Below, one piece after another: positions 24,635 to 33,799 of a stretch of 64,000 bases of DNA. The stretch is taken from the NCBI RefSeq assembly GCF_032926325.1, contig NZ_CP136709.1:1941501-2005500 (forward strand), written 5' to 3'. The number at the start of each line of letters is the position of its first letter. Position 1 is the stretch's first letter. The DNA is from Aestuariibaculum lutulentum (GTDB lineage: Bacteria > Bacteroidota > Bacteroidia > Flavobacteriales > Flavobacteriaceae). Position numbers and translations under genes: made by a program. The notes beneath the pieces are model-generated. The model searched no databases, was not told the DNA's origin, and saw nothing but the letters and a program-made list of their open reading frames with translations.

Positions 24635-25776
24635 TTGAAGTAGCTAACAGACTGCAAACGGTAGAAGAATACTACTTCTCAAAAAAATTAAGAGAAGTTA
24701 GCGCACTTATTGCAAGTGGAAAACCAATAATTAATTTAGGTATTGGAAGTCCGGATTTACAACCACCGCAAAAGGTAATTGAAGCATTGGTTGAAGGATT
24801 TTCAAGTCCTGTTGCACACAAGTATCAGAGTTATCAGGGATTACCTGAATTAAGAGAAGCTATTTGTGGTTTTTATAAAAATCATTTTTCAGTAAGCTTA
24901 AGTCCGTTAACCGAAGTATTACCGTTAATGGGAAGTAAGGAGGGCATCATGCATATCTCTATGGCTTATTTAAATGAAGGAGATGCGGCGTTAATTCCAA
25001 ACCCAGGATACCCAACGTACCAGTCGGTAACCAAATTAGTAGGTGCAGAACCTGTTTTTTATGAGTTGGATGCAGCCAATAACTGGCAACCTGATTTTGA
25101 AGCTTTAGAGAAGCAAGATTTAAGTAAAGTAAAAATTATGTGGGTTAATTATCCACATATGCCAACGGGAGCCGTGCCAAGTGCTTCGGTTTATAAAGAT
25201 TTGGTAGCTTTCGGTAAAAAACACAATATTTTAATTGTTAACGATAATCCGTATACCTTCATCTTAAACGACGATCCAAAAAGTATTTTAAGTGTTGAAG
25301 GAGCTAAAGAGGTTTGCCTGGAATTGAATTCTTTAAGTAAAACGTTTAATATGGCCGGGTGGCGTGTAGGAATGGTTGTTGGTGATGGTAAACACATCAG
25401 TAATGTGCTTAAAGTTAAAAGTAACATGGATTCAGGTATGTTTTACGGCATTCAAAAAGGAGCTATTGAGGCTTTAAACTGTTCAAATATGTGGTTTAGT
25501 ACACTTAATAGTGTGTATAAAAAACGACGCGATTTGGTTTGGCAATTAGCCGATGCATTAAAATGTACTTACGATAAAAATGCGGTGGGATTATTTGTTT
25601 GGGCGAAATTACCTGAAGGTATAGAGGCAGAGCCATTTATTGATAAAGTGTTAAAAGAAAATCATTTGTTTATAACACCGGGAACCATTTTCGGAACAAA
25701 AGGCGAAGGATACATCAGGTTTTCTTTATGTGGATCGACAGAAGATTTAGAAGAAGCCATTGCAAGATTTAAATAA
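24631..25776 (+). CDS. Class I/II PLP aminotransferase, probably aromatic
   Basis: A 381-residue fold-type I aminotransferase. INLGIGSPDLQPP near 34-46, the substrate region NPGYPTYQSV near 127-136, and the PLP-lysine motif SLSKTFNMAGWRVG near 233-246 (Lys236) are clear. Placed between pheA and tyrA, with a 4-base ATGA overlap to pheA, it most likely amination-transfers to phenylpyruvate and 4-hydroxyphenylpyruvate, or to prephenate. Sequence alone does not separate these from aspartate or LL-DAP aminotransferases, so the substrate is inferred from context. Confidence 0.85.
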   Translation: MIEVANRLQTVEEYYFSKKLREVSALIASGKPIINLGIGSPDLQPPQKVIEALVEGFSSPVAHKYQSYQGLPELREAICGFYKNHFSVSLSPLTEVLPLMGSKEGIMHISMAYLNEGDAALIPNPGYPTYQSVTKLVGAEPVFYELDAANNWQPDFEALEKQDLSKVKIMWVNYPHMPTGAVPSASVYKDLVAFGKKHNILIVNDNPYTFILNDDPKSILSVEGAKEVCLELNSLSKTFNMAGWRVGMVVGDGKHISNVLKVKSNMDSGMFYGIQKGAIEALNCSNMWFSTLNSVYKKRRDLVWQLADALKCTYDKNAVGLFVWAKLPEGIEAEPFIDKVLKENHLFITPGTIFGTKGEGYIRFSLCGSTEDLEEAIARFK

Positions 25777-25779
25777 AAG

Positions 25780-26631
25780 ATGAACAGTATATTCGTAATA
25801 GGTGTAGGTTTAATTGGAGGTAGTCTGGCTATCGATATTAAAAAGAATAATCCAAATGCGGTTATTCACGGTATTGGTAGAAATGATAATACTTTAGATG
25901 AAGCCTTATCCTTAAAACTCATAGATAAAAAAGCAACGCTTGAAGATTTAAATCAAGCCGATTTGGTTATCGTATCTATACCTGTAGATGCAACGGTAAA
26001 AATATTACCAACGGTACTTGATAACATTTCAGACACAGGTCTTGTAGTTGATGTAGGCTCGACGAAATTAGATATCTGTAAAGTTGTTGAAAACCATCCA
26101 AAGCGCCGCAATTTTTTAGCGATGCATCCTATTGCAGGTACCGAATATTCGGGGCCAAGTGCAGCTATAGAAGGGCTTTTTGTTGGTAAAACAAATATTG
26201 TTTGTGAAGTTGAAAAAACAACCTTCAAACTTCAGGAGAAAGCCTTAAAATTGTTTACAGATATCGGGATGCGTATTCGCTATATGAATCCTGAAGCCCA
26301 CGATAAACACATTGCTTACGTATCGCATTTGTCGCACATTAGTTCATTCATGTTAGGAAAAACGGTTATTGAAAAGGAAAAAAATGAACGCGATATTTTC
26401 GATATGGCAGGCAGTGGATTCGCTTCAACGGTACGTCTGGCAAAAAGTTCACCAGAAATGTGGACACCTATTTTTAAGCAAAATAAAGACAATGTTATTG
26501 AAACATTAGAAGAATACATAAATAACCTCACACATTTTAAAGACCTTATGAAAGATGATGATTTTGAGGCTATTTTTAACGAAATGAAACAAACCAATCA
26601 TATAAAAGAAATACTTAACGGTATTAATTAA
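25780..26631 (+). CDS. tyrA: Prephenate dehydrogenase
   Basis: A 283-residue NAD(P)-dependent enzyme forming 4-hydroxyphenylpyruvate from prephenate. The Rossmann motif VIGVGLIGGSLAIDI is at 6-20; VDVGSTKLDIC near 90-100, the catalytic-region AMHPIAGTEYSGP near 114-126 and HDKHIAYVSHLSH near 171-183 are family hallmarks. It starts 3 bases after the aminotransferase gene. No C-terminal ACT domain is seen, so feedback control may rest on other steps and on attenuation. Confidence 0.94.
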   Translation: MNSIFVIGVGLIGGSLAIDIKKNNPNAVIHGIGRNDNTLDEALSLKLIDKKATLEDLNQADLVIVSIPVDATVKILPTVLDNISDTGLVVDVGSTKLDICKVVENHPKRRNFLAMHPIAGTEYSGPSAAIEGLFVGKTNIVCEVEKTTFKLQEKALKLFTDIGMRIRYMNPEAHDKHIAYVSHLSHISSFMLGKTVIEKEKNERDIFDMAGSGFASTVRLAKSSPEMWTPIFKQNKDNVIETLEEYINNLTHFKDLMKDDDFEAIFNEMKQTNHIKEILNGIN

Positions 26632-26719
26632 CTAAGACGAATTAAGAATAATATTAGTAAAGTAAATTGAACCCGTGTGAGCCATCACATCTAGTAGATT
26701 TTAGGTAAATTAAACAAAA

Positions 26720-27802
26720 ATGGAAAACAAAAAAGAAATGAGAACCTGGTTAGATGACTTACAATTAAGTCATCCGTTAGTAATCGCAGGACCATGTAGT
26801 GCTGAAACAGAAGAGCAAGTATTAAAAATAGCTCATGAGCTAAAAGATACTGATGTGAGTTATTTTAGAGCAGGTATTTGGAAACCAAGAACACGTCCAG
26901 GTATGTTTGAAGGAGTAGGAGCTTTAGGTTTAAAATGGTTGCAAAAAGTGAAAGAAGAAACCGGTATGAAAGTATGTACCGAAGTTGCTAACGCTGCCCA
27001 TGTAAAATTAGCTTTAGAGCACGATATCGATTTACTATGGATTGGTGCTCGTTCTACAGTTAGTCCATTCATTATGCAGGAAATAGCCGATGCTTTAGAA
27101 GGAACAGATAAACCGGTATTAGTTAAAAATCCAGTAAATCCGGATTTAGCTTTATGGTTAGGAGGAATCGAACGTATTTACAATGCAGGGGTTAAAAATA
27201 TTGGAGCTATTCACCGAGGATTCTCGACTTACGAAAAAACAAAGTACAGAAACAACCCGGAATGGCAATTGGCTATCGATTTCCAAAACAAATATCCGGA
27301 TATTCCATTAATTAACGATCCGTCTCACATTACAGGAAAACGTGATATGATTTTTGATGTATCTCAATCGGCATTAGATTTAAATTTCGATGGATTAATG
27401 ATTGAAACACATTACGATCCGGAAAATGCGTGGAGTGATGCAGCACAACAGGTAACACCAAAAACCTTAGTGCAGATTATGAAAGATTTAAAAATTAGAA
27501 AAGAGAGCGATTCTGAAGCAGAATACAATAAATCTCTTGATAATTTAAGAGCACAAATTGATGTAATTGATAATCAAATTATCGAATTACTTGGAAAGCG
27601 TATGAAAACAGCAGATGGCATTGGAGCACTTAAAAAACAAAAGAATGTTGCCGTGTTACAATCTAAGCGTTGGAATGAAATTTTAGGGAAAATGGTATTG
27701 GAAGGAGAAGCTCATGGATTAAGTGAAGAGTTTGTTCTTAAAATGTTTAAAGCGATTCACCAGGAATCTATTAATCACCAGGAAAAAATCCTTAACGGAT
27801 AA
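26720..27802 (+). CDS. DAHP synthase (KDO8P-synthase-like) fused to chorismate mutase
   Basis: A 360-residue bifunctional enzyme. Residues 1 to about 260 are a type Ib 3-deoxy-7-phosphoheptulonate synthase (PLVIAGPCSAE near 18-28, FRAGIWKPRTRP near 50-61, LWIGARSTVSPF near 104-115, DPSHITGKR near 199-207). From about 270 on there is an AroQ-type chorismate mutase (LRAQIDVIDNQIIELLGKRM). It performs the first step of the shikimate pathway and the step making prephenate, the shared substrate of PheA and TyrA in this operon. The 88 bases before it contain a small hairpin but no clear promoter. Confidence 0.95.
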   Translation: MENKKEMRTWLDDLQLSHPLVIAGPCSAETEEQVLKIAHELKDTDVSYFRAGIWKPRTRPGMFEGVGALGLKWLQKVKEETGMKVCTEVANAAHVKLALEHDIDLLWIGARSTVSPFIMQEIADALEGTDKPVLVKNPVNPDLALWLGGIERIYNAGVKNIGAIHRGFSTYEKTKYRNNPEWQLAIDFQNKYPDIPLINDPSHITGKRDMIFDVSQSALDLNFDGLMIETHYDPENAWSDAAQQVTPKTLVQIMKDLKIRKESDSEAEYNKSLDNLRAQIDVIDNQIIELLGKRMKTADGIGALKKQKNVAVLQSKRWNEILGKMVLEGEAHGLSEEFVLKMFKAIHQESINHQEKILNG

Positions 27803-27805
27803 AAC

Positions 27806-27835
27806 AAAAAAGGCTCGCAATTTGCGAGCCTTTTT
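27806..27835. terminator. Intrinsic terminator after the aromatic operon
   Basis: An A-run, then GGCTCGC (27812-27818), loop AATTT, GCGAGCC (27824-27830), then a T-run. It is symmetrical and could act in both directions. The same stem core recurs at 30825-30855. Confidence 0.93.
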
Positions 27836-27873
27836 AATTTATAAAAGTAGTAGGTGAATTAAGCGTAAAAAAT

Positions 27874-27881
27874 TATATTTG
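27874..27881 (+). promoter_or_regulatory. -7 element of the M48 peptidase gene
   Basis: TATATTTG, a perfect TAnnTTTG match, about 46 bases before the ATG. No TTG -33 box is evident. Confidence 0.45.
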
Positions 27882-27927
27882 GTAGGATGACAGTGTTTTC
27901 TGTTTTCTCTACTGAAAATATATATTT

Positions 27928-29280
27928 ATGGTGTTAAGAACTTTTTTTATCTGTTTTCTAGTATTTAGAGTTCTTGTCGTACAAGGTCAATCTAATCATT
28001 ATATTCCTGGAAATATCGATTCTTTAGAAATTTATTTAAAGAAAATTAACACAATTCAAATTCAAAATATTGACGGGGAGTACGCTTCGAAAATTAAAAA
28101 AATATTTAAGGATAGAAATGAATTTGTTTTAGAGGTAATAAAAGATAGTACTTATTATTTTAACCCGGAATTAAAAAAGGGAATAGATGAAATTTTAAAA
28201 GAGATTTATGTTTCTAATTCTCAAATAGATTTTAGTAACTATTATTTTTTTATAAAGAATTCTATTATGCCTAATGCCGCTTGTTATGGCGATGGTATGT
28301 TTGAGATTAATTTAGGCTTAATTACAGTGTTAGAATCGGAAGATGAATTAGCTTTTACACTATGTCATGAGATAGCTCATAAATTGTTAGACCATTCGTT
28401 AAAAAGTATTAATAATCGAATGGATTCAGTTAATTCAAAGGAAACCAAAGAGAGAGTAAAAAGGATTAAGAGAGAAAAGTATGGACAAGTAAGGTCTGCA
28501 CTTTCTGTTATTGATGAACTTAATATTGATTTTTTAGATTATTCAAAAGAGGTGGAAGCTCAAGCTGATTCATTGGGTTTTGTTTTGTATTCAAAAACAA
28601 GATATCAACCAACTCATGCAATTTCATCATTAGAAAGATTAAGGAAAATTGATGATATGATTCTGCATCATAATGTTGATGTAGATAGTGTGTTTAATTT
28701 TAAAACCTATAAGTTTCAATCGTATTGGCTAAAAGAAAACACCTCTATTTTTGATGTTGAAAAGCCTATCGACGAATTTGCTTTGGTTTCAGATACTTTA
28801 AAAACACATCCAGAAATTGAATTTAGAATAAACAAATTAATTAAAGAATTTGATGTAGATAACAGTGATGCTAAATTAATTTATACAAATCCAACTTTTC
28901 AAGATTTAAAGGAAATAGCACAATATCAAAGTATTCAGTTTACCTTGGATTTAAACTTTCTTGATATGAGTATTTATCAGTTAATTGAAAAAAGGAAAAA
29001 TAAAAAAATAACATCCGATTACTATAATTATAAAATGGCAGAGGCTATTAAAAAGCTATATGAAGCGAAAAAAAATCATGTATTAGGAAAGTATGTGCCT
29101 TTCAAGGATAAATTTTCTGCCGAAAAGCAATTAAATGCCATTAGGCTTTTACTGCATAATTTAGAACTTCAAGAAATAGAACAAATAGGTTTTGCTTTTT
29201 GTAATGAGAATAGAAGTCAAATATCCGGTAGTAAAGATTTTGAATCAATTTGTGAATTTTTTAAAATACTTAATAGATGA
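27928..29280 (+). CDS. Secreted M48-family zinc metallopeptidase
   Basis: A 450-residue protein with a signal peptide (cleavage near QGQS, 20-22). The zinc motif HEIAH is at 147-151 in the context LAFTLCHEIAHKLLDHS, and EVEAQADSLGF near 207-217 supplies the third ligand Glu, as in periplasmic M48 (BepA-like) peptidases. The C-terminal 200 residues are helical and have no family I recognise. It probably acts in the periplasm. It shares a 4-base ATGA overlap with the next gene, so the two are coupled. Codon use is more AT-rich and Lys/Asn-rich than the neighbouring aromatic operon. Confidence 0.85.
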   Translation: MVLRTFFICFLVFRVLVVQGQSNHYIPGNIDSLEIYLKKINTIQIQNIDGEYASKIKKIFKDRNEFVLEVIKDSTYYFNPELKKGIDEILKEIYVSNSQIDFSNYYFFIKNSIMPNAACYGDGMFEINLGLITVLESEDELAFTLCHEIAHKLLDHSLKSINNRMDSVNSKETKERVKRIKREKYGQVRSALSVIDELNIDFLDYSKEVEAQADSLGFVLYSKTRYQPTHAISSLERLRKIDDMILHHNVDVDSVFNFKTYKFQSYWLKENTSIFDVEKPIDEFALVSDTLKTHPEIEFRINKLIKEFDVDNSDAKLIYTNPTFQDLKEIAQYQSIQFTLDLNFLDMSIYQLIEKRKNKKITSDYYNYKMAEAIKKLYEAKKNHVLGKYVPFKDKFSAEKQLNAIRLLLHNLELQEIEQIGFAFCNENRSQISGSKDFESICEFFKILNR

Positions 29281-30812
29281 AAAAAATAATTCCTTTAATC
29301 GCCTTGAGTTTTATTTGTGTGTTGGGTAATGCACAAGAGAAAACACTAAACGAAATTGCTTTATTTGAAATTAAAAATTCAGGAGCCTTTATCGATAAGA
29401 ATAAAGATGTGGATGGATACTATTTTTATTATGAAGTGGATAAATTATCAAAAGATGAGAGAGAGTATGCTATTAAAATGTTAGATAATAATTTAAATGA
29501 GATTGGAACAAAGTCTTACGTAGACCAAAAGAATACTTATTTGGCCGATAGCAAATTTAATAACCATGCATTAATGTTTGCCATGGTGAATAAAAAGGAA
29601 GAACAGTATAAGTTGGTGACTTTTGATAAGAAAGGAAATCAGGCTGAAGATATCATAATTCCAATAAGTAAAAAAGAAATAAAAAGTATTACAAATATGG
29701 AAAGAACTGGTGCGTTTAATTTGTTGTTTCCAGTTGATGATAAGGGGTTTCTTTTTAATAGTATGAAAGAAAATAAGAAAATGGGCTATAGCTTAAAATA
29801 TATACCTACAGATGGAGGAAATTCTTGGGGATTTAATTCAGCTGAAGATGTTAATGAATTAATGTCTATAAATCCCATCGAAGCAAACGAAGAGGTAGTG
29901 GTAGCTTTGCAAAGTGCTAAAAAGTCAGCTACGGCTCAAAGTGTAGATTTAAAAGTAATTGTCTTAGATATCCATACAGGAAAATTACTCTTTGAAAAAG
30001 AATATGACAGAGAAAATAATCCAAGATTAGTAACCAATGCTTTTTTAACACAGAATAAAAAGGTTGTTTTATTAGGTGAGTATTTTGATAAAGGGGAGAA
30101 TATTATAAAAGATGATAGTAAAGGTTTGTTTGCTCAAATTCTAGAGTTAAATGGAGAAGATATATCAGATTTTAAGGTGAGTTGGGAAGAAAAAATAGAT
30201 GAAATGATGCCTCCGGATTCTGATGGTAAAAAGCGAACAAATACTTATGTTTACTTTCATGATATTGTAAGAACAAAGAAAGGAAATTATTATTGTATTG
30301 GGGAGAAATACAGAAAAACGGTAAGTTTATCAGGTGTACTTGGAATGACAGTAAATCCTTATGGGGCAACAACTATGACCCAATTAACTATCACTGATGC
30401 TGTAATTTTTGAGTTTGGAAGTGATTTTAGTTTGAAGGATATAAAGGTGTTTGAAAAAGGTAAATCGCGTGCTCCAAGTTTAACTGATTTTGGAAGTCCA
30501 CAACTAAATGCTCATTTGTTAAAGGCATCAGGGGCTTTTGATTATGAATTTGTACAGATAGATACAGATAGAGATAGATTTTATGCCAATTTTATTGACT
30601 ATGAGCGATTAAAAGGAGAAGAAAATAAATTAGCGTTTAAAACAATTATTTATAATGACGGTAAATTTTTTGAAGATAAAATTTATTTAAGTAAATCAAG
30701 AGGGAAGATTCAGTTTAGAGTGTTGCCGGCTAAACTGGGAAATGTAATGTTAATGGAATTTAATAAGAAGGAGAAAACATTGCAAATTCATTTAGAGAAA
30801 CTTAATATGTAG
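29277..30812 (+). CDS. Exported protein of unknown function (DUF6770-like)
   Basis: A 511-residue protein with a signal peptide (MKKIIPLIALSFICVLGNAQ). The mature part is beta-rich with repeated short strands, for example VDGYYFYYEVDKLSKDEREYAIKMLDNNLNE and later PRLVTNAFLTQNKKVVLLGEYFD, suggestive of a beta-propeller. It resembles the DUF6770 group of Bacteroidota, but I am not certain. It is translationally coupled to the M48 peptidase, so it may be that peptidase's partner or substrate-binding protein. A strong terminator follows. Confidence 0.6.
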   Translation: MKKIIPLIALSFICVLGNAQEKTLNEIALFEIKNSGAFIDKNKDVDGYYFYYEVDKLSKDEREYAIKMLDNNLNEIGTKSYVDQKNTYLADSKFNNHALMFAMVNKKEEQYKLVTFDKKGNQAEDIIIPISKKEIKSITNMERTGAFNLLFPVDDKGFLFNSMKENKKMGYSLKYIPTDGGNSWGFNSAEDVNELMSINPIEANEEVVVALQSAKKSATAQSVDLKVIVLDIHTGKLLFEKEYDRENNPRLVTNAFLTQNKKVVLLGEYFDKGENIIKDDSKGLFAQILELNGEDISDFKVSWEEKIDEMMPPDSDGKKRTNTYVYFHDIVRTKKGNYYCIGEKYRKTVSLSGVLGMTVNPYGATTMTQLTITDAVIFEFGSDFSLKDIKVFEKGKSRAPSLTDFGSPQLNAHLLKASGAFDYEFVQIDTDRDRFYANFIDYERLKGEENKLAFKTIIYNDGKFFEDKIYLSKSRGKIQFRVLPAKLGNVMLMEFNKKEKTLQIHLEKLNM

Positions 30813-30824
30813 AAAGTAGCATAT

Positions 30825-30855
30825 AAAAAAGGCTCGCCAATGGCGAGCCTTTTTT
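30825..30855. terminator. Intrinsic terminator after the DUF6770-like gene
   Basis: A-run, GGCTCGCC (30831-30838), loop AAT, GGCGAGCC (30842-30849), T-run. It shares the GGCTCGC/GCGAGCC core with the terminator at 27806-27835 and can also serve the convergent lipoprotein gene. Confidence 0.92.
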
Positions 30856-30873
30856 ATATTAAATAAATAGAGG

Positions 30874-31545
30874 CTACTTATTAAAACTTTTTACAATGGC
30901 TTTTACGTATTGCTTAGAAGCTGATGAAAGATCTGATGGATCTTCAATTTTTGAAGTGACAACACCAATGAGTTGTTTGTCTTCTGGTTCATCTAAATTA
31001 TAAATTACCGTTTCTAAAATGTAGTTTTTAGAAGTGTATGTGGTTGAGGTTTCCGGAACATAATTCCCTAAAGTCGAGTATGCCATGGGATGGTAGTAAT
31101 ACCCATAAAACCCATGATAATATCTTGGGTAATAGCCATAGTAGGTACTCCCCGCATAGTAACCACCATCGGTTACGGTTTTAGTTAATTCTTGAGTGTC
31201 TTTAACAATGGTTAAAATGACTCCTTCATAACCATTAGCTTCGATAATGGATTTAATTTTCTTTTCATCTTCCTGAGTAATCTTTTTATCAGGATTAAAT
31301 TCAGGAGACTTATTAAAACTTGGGGTAGCTTTAATGCCTCGTTTTTCCAGTTCTTCAACAATGCTATTCTCGAAGGTTATTCGAGCTGTTGTGTTGTCTG
31401 TACGAGCAATAACTAATATGTTTTTCTCTTTAACAGAATTGATATTGTCGCCTTTCCAGGAATTTAATACGTCTACACTAGAGCATGACATCGCTGATAT
31501 TAATAGTAAGGTGATGCAAGTAAACTTTAAAAAGTGCTTTTTCAT
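30874..31545 (-). CDS. Hypothetical lipoprotein with Tyr/Gly-rich segment
   Basis: A 223-residue lipoprotein with lipobox ending at Cys21 (ISAMSC). The body has a mixed alpha/beta domain (KNILVIARTDNTTARITFENSIVEELEKRG, then GYEGVILTIVKDTQ), then a Tyr/Gly/His-rich stretch near 127-155 (YYAGSTYYGYYPRYYHGFYG), and a final beta-alpha unit (LIGVVTSKIEDPSDLSSASKQYVKAIVKSF). The layout resembles DUF4136-type lipoproteins of Bacteroidota, but I cannot assign a function. It stands alone, 61 bases from the next minus-strand gene, which is upstream of it. Confidence 0.65.
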   Translation of the reverse strand: MKKHFLKFTCITLLLISAMSCSSVDVLNSWKGDNINSVKEKNILVIARTDNTTARITFENSIVEELEKRGIKATPSFNKSPEFNPDKKITQEDEKKIKSIIEANGYEGVILTIVKDTQELTKTVTDGGYYAGSTYYGYYPRYYHGFYGYYYHPMAYSTLGNYVPETSTTYTSKNYILETVIYNLDEPEDKQLIGVVTSKIEDPSDLSSASKQYVKAIVKSFNK

Positions 31546-31606
31546 AGGTTGTTAATTTAATTTTAAAAGGAACAAATTATTAGTTAACTCCTTAAATATA
31601 ATAGAT

Positions 31607-32056
31607 TTATTTATTTCTTTTAAAAATGTAGCGCGTTATAAAAATACCTTGTCCATCGTCTTTGCCACTATCACTTTCAACGGCACTAGTAACAAAAGCC
31701 AGTTCCCAGCCTTCTTGAACCATAGTGTTTATTTTGGAACTTAAAACGGCATCGTTAGCTGCAATATTTTGAAAACGAATGCCTCCTATGTTGTAAAAGT
31801 TTAAAAGTTTGGTTTCTTCAAAATCTTTCACGCGAATATCCCCTCGGTCCGATTTGTTTCTGGTATTATCATCTTCGGTTTGTTCAGTTGTAAAATCTTT
31901 ATAGTTTTTTTCTTCAACAGAAGAAATTAATCGAGAACGCCCTAGTCCATTGGGAACAATCGATTCTACCGAGGTAATAACTTTATATTCAATTTGAGCT
32001 TGAGCCTCATTAAAAAATAGAACTCCTAAAAGAAAGACAAATAAAATACGTTTCAT
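31607..32056 (-). CDS. Hypothetical exported protein, DUF4177-like
   Basis: A 149-residue protein with a signal peptide (MKRILFVFLLGVLFFNEAQAQ). The end reads INTMVQEGWELAFVTSAVE...FITRYIFKR, the pattern of small DUF4177-like domains (n..g..GWEl......yvFKR). The central part is charged and probably flexible (EEKNYKDFTTEQTEDDNTRN). The function is unknown. It is divergent from rsgA. Confidence 0.6.
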   Translation of the reverse strand: MKRILFVFLLGVLFFNEAQAQIEYKVITSVESIVPNGLGRSRLISSVEEKNYKDFTTEQTEDDNTRNKSDRGDIRVKDFEETKLLNFYNIGGIRFQNIAANDAVLSSKINTMVQEGWELAFVTSAVESDSGKDDGQGIFITRYIFKRNK

Positions 32057-32128
32057 AATAGTTAGGTGTATTGGTGTTAAACGGTTAAATATAAATATAT
32101 TCTTACTGAGAAAATAATTTTTTTAGAG

Positions 32129-32136
32129 TACTTTTG
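32129..32136 (+). promoter_or_regulatory. -7 element of rsgA
   Basis: TACTTTTG, perfect TAnnTTTG match, 8 bases before the rsgA ATG. The transcript would have almost no leader. Confidence 0.55.
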
Positions 32137-32144
32137 AAGCCGAT

Positions 32145-33095
32145 ATGACAGGACTCGTTTATAAATCTACAGGAAGCTGGTACACCGTTAAAACACAATT
32201 AGGTGAAACTTACGATTGCCGTATAAAAGGTAAATTCCGTATTAAGGGAATTAAAAGTACAAACCCGATTGCTGTGGGCGATTATGTAGATTTCGAACTG
32301 GAGACAAAAAACAATCAGGTATCGGGGGTTATTCATAAAATTCACGATCGTAAAAACTATATTGTTCGTAAGTCAGTGAACCTGTCGAAGCAAACTCATA
32401 TTATCGCATCAAATATCGATCAGGTATTTTTGATGATTACCATTAATAATCCGCCAACCTTAACTAGTTTTATCGATCGGTTTTTAGTAACCGCCGAAGC
32501 CTATTCAGTTAAAACGGTTTTGCTTTTCAATAAAATTGATGCTTACGACGAAGAAACTTTAGATGAAGTTAGATATTTGGCTCATGTATACCGAAAAATA
32601 GGTTACGAATGCATTGGCGTTTCGGCAAAGTCTGGAAAAAATGTAGATAAGGTAAAAGCCTTAATGCAAGATAAAATAAGCATGTTTTCAGGACATTCGG
32701 GAGTTGGGAAATCAACTTTGGTAAATGCTATTGAGCCGGGATTGAATATAAAAACTAAAGAAATATCAGCACTCCACAGTCAGGGGCAGCATACCACTAC
32801 GTTTGCTGAAATGTTCGATTTAAGTTTTGGAGGACAAATTATCGATACACCAGGAATTAAAGGTTTCGGAGTAGTTGATATGGAAAAGGAAGAAGTAGGT
32901 GATTATTTTCCGGAGATCTTTGCTTTAAAACAAGACTGTAAGTTTAATAACTGTTTACATATTAAGGAGCCAAAATGTGCCGTAAAGGAAGCTTTAGATA
33001 ACGATGAAATAGCCTTTTCCCGTTACCGTAGTTACTTGCAAATTATTGAAGGAGACGAGGAACACTACCGAACTGATAACTGGGAAAAAGAATAA
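32145..33095 (+). CDS. rsgA: Ribosome small subunit-dependent GTPase A
   Basis: A 316-residue circularly permuted GTPase that helps 30S ribosome maturation. Motif order is G4 (NKID, 129-132), G5 (SAK, 160-162), G1 (GHSGVGKST, 183-191) and G3 (DTPGIKGFG near 233-241), diagnostic of the family. An N-terminal OB-fold (1-70) and a C-terminal zinc site (DCKFNNCLHIKEPKC) are present. It is followed after 3 bases by dtd, a common pairing in flavobacteria. Confidence 0.96.
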   Translation: MTGLVYKSTGSWYTVKTQLGETYDCRIKGKFRIKGIKSTNPIAVGDYVDFELETKNNQVSGVIHKIHDRKNYIVRKSVNLSKQTHIIASNIDQVFLMITINNPPTLTSFIDRFLVTAEAYSVKTVLLFNKIDAYDEETLDEVRYLAHVYRKIGYECIGVSAKSGKNVDKVKALMQDKISMFSGHSGVGKSTLVNAIEPGLNIKTKEISALHSQGQHTTTFAEMFDLSFGGQIIDTPGIKGFGVVDMEKEEVGDYFPEIFALKQDCKFNNCLHIKEPKCAVKEALDNDEIAFSRYRSYLQIIEGDEEHYRTDNWEKE

Positions 33096-33098
33096 AAT

Positions 33099-33551
33099 AT
33101 GAAGGTAGTTATTCAGCGTGTTACTAAAGCAAGTGTAACAATAGAAGGAGAAAAAGTAGCGTCGATTTCAAATGGTGTTTTGGTTTTATTAGGTATTGTT
33201 AATGAAGATAATCAGGAAGATATTAATTGGTTGTCTAATAAAATAGTAAACCTTCGCATCTTTGAAGACGACAATCAGGTGATGAATAAATCATTAATTG
33301 ATGTTAATGGCGATGTTATTGTAGTAAGTCAGTTTACACTTCATGCTGCTACAAAAAAAGGAAATCGACCGAGTTATATAAAGGCGGCAAAACCCGATAT
33401 AGCGATTCCGCTTTACGAAGCCTTTGTGAAACAAATAGAAACCGATTTAGGTAAAAAAATACAAACCGGAGAATTTGGTGCCGATATGAAAGTCGAACTT
33501 CTTAACGACGGACCGGTAACCATTATTATAGATTCAAAGAATAAAGAATAA
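33099..33551 (+). CDS. dtd: D-aminoacyl-tRNA deacylase
   Basis: A 150-residue enzyme that removes D-amino acids and glycine from mischarged tRNA. It begins MKVVIQRVTKASVTIEGE and contains both signature motifs: SQFTLHA near 78-84 and the cross-subunit Gly-Pro motif NDGPVTI near 137-143. Length is as expected. Probably co-transcribed with rsgA, making a small translation-quality operon. No terminator is seen after it. Confidence 0.96.
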   Translation: MKVVIQRVTKASVTIEGEKVASISNGVLVLLGIVNEDNQEDINWLSNKIVNLRIFEDDNQVMNKSLIDVNGDVIVVSQFTLHAATKKGNRPSYIKAAKPDIAIPLYEAFVKQIETDLGKKIQTGEFGADMKVELLNDGPVTIIIDSKNKE

Positions 33552-33799
33552 TCTTTTCTTAATTTTTTTTCGTTTTAATTCCTTGATTTTACTGAGGATG
33601 ATATACAAGTTCTCGTGAATTTATAATTCGTTTGTATGAATTGGATTAGGATTTTTGCATACTTTTTTTATTTTTGAAAGTAAGAATTATAATTAACCCT
33701 AGCCTTAGCTAATTCTCTCAACCTAATTAATTCTTAAACTATCCTCTTAACAGAGGATTAATAATAAATAATTAATTGAGAAATTATAAACTAAGGTTT

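Noticed and set aside
26676..26689. TGTGA-N4-TCACA before the DAHP synthase gene, resembling a Crp site.
   Set aside because: The spacing is 4 and not the 6 of canonical Crp sites, and it lies inside an operon gap without a clear promoter. A small RNA hairpin is as likely.
33636..33677. A 13-codon ORF rich in Phe, Tyr and Trp (MNWIRIFAYFFYF) upstream of the first DUF3857 gene, like a second attenuator leader.
   Set aside because: No intrinsic terminator follows (only a 4-bp CCTC/GAGG hairpin without a T-run), and the downstream genes are not amino acid biosynthesis genes. T-rich DNA gives Phe codons by chance.
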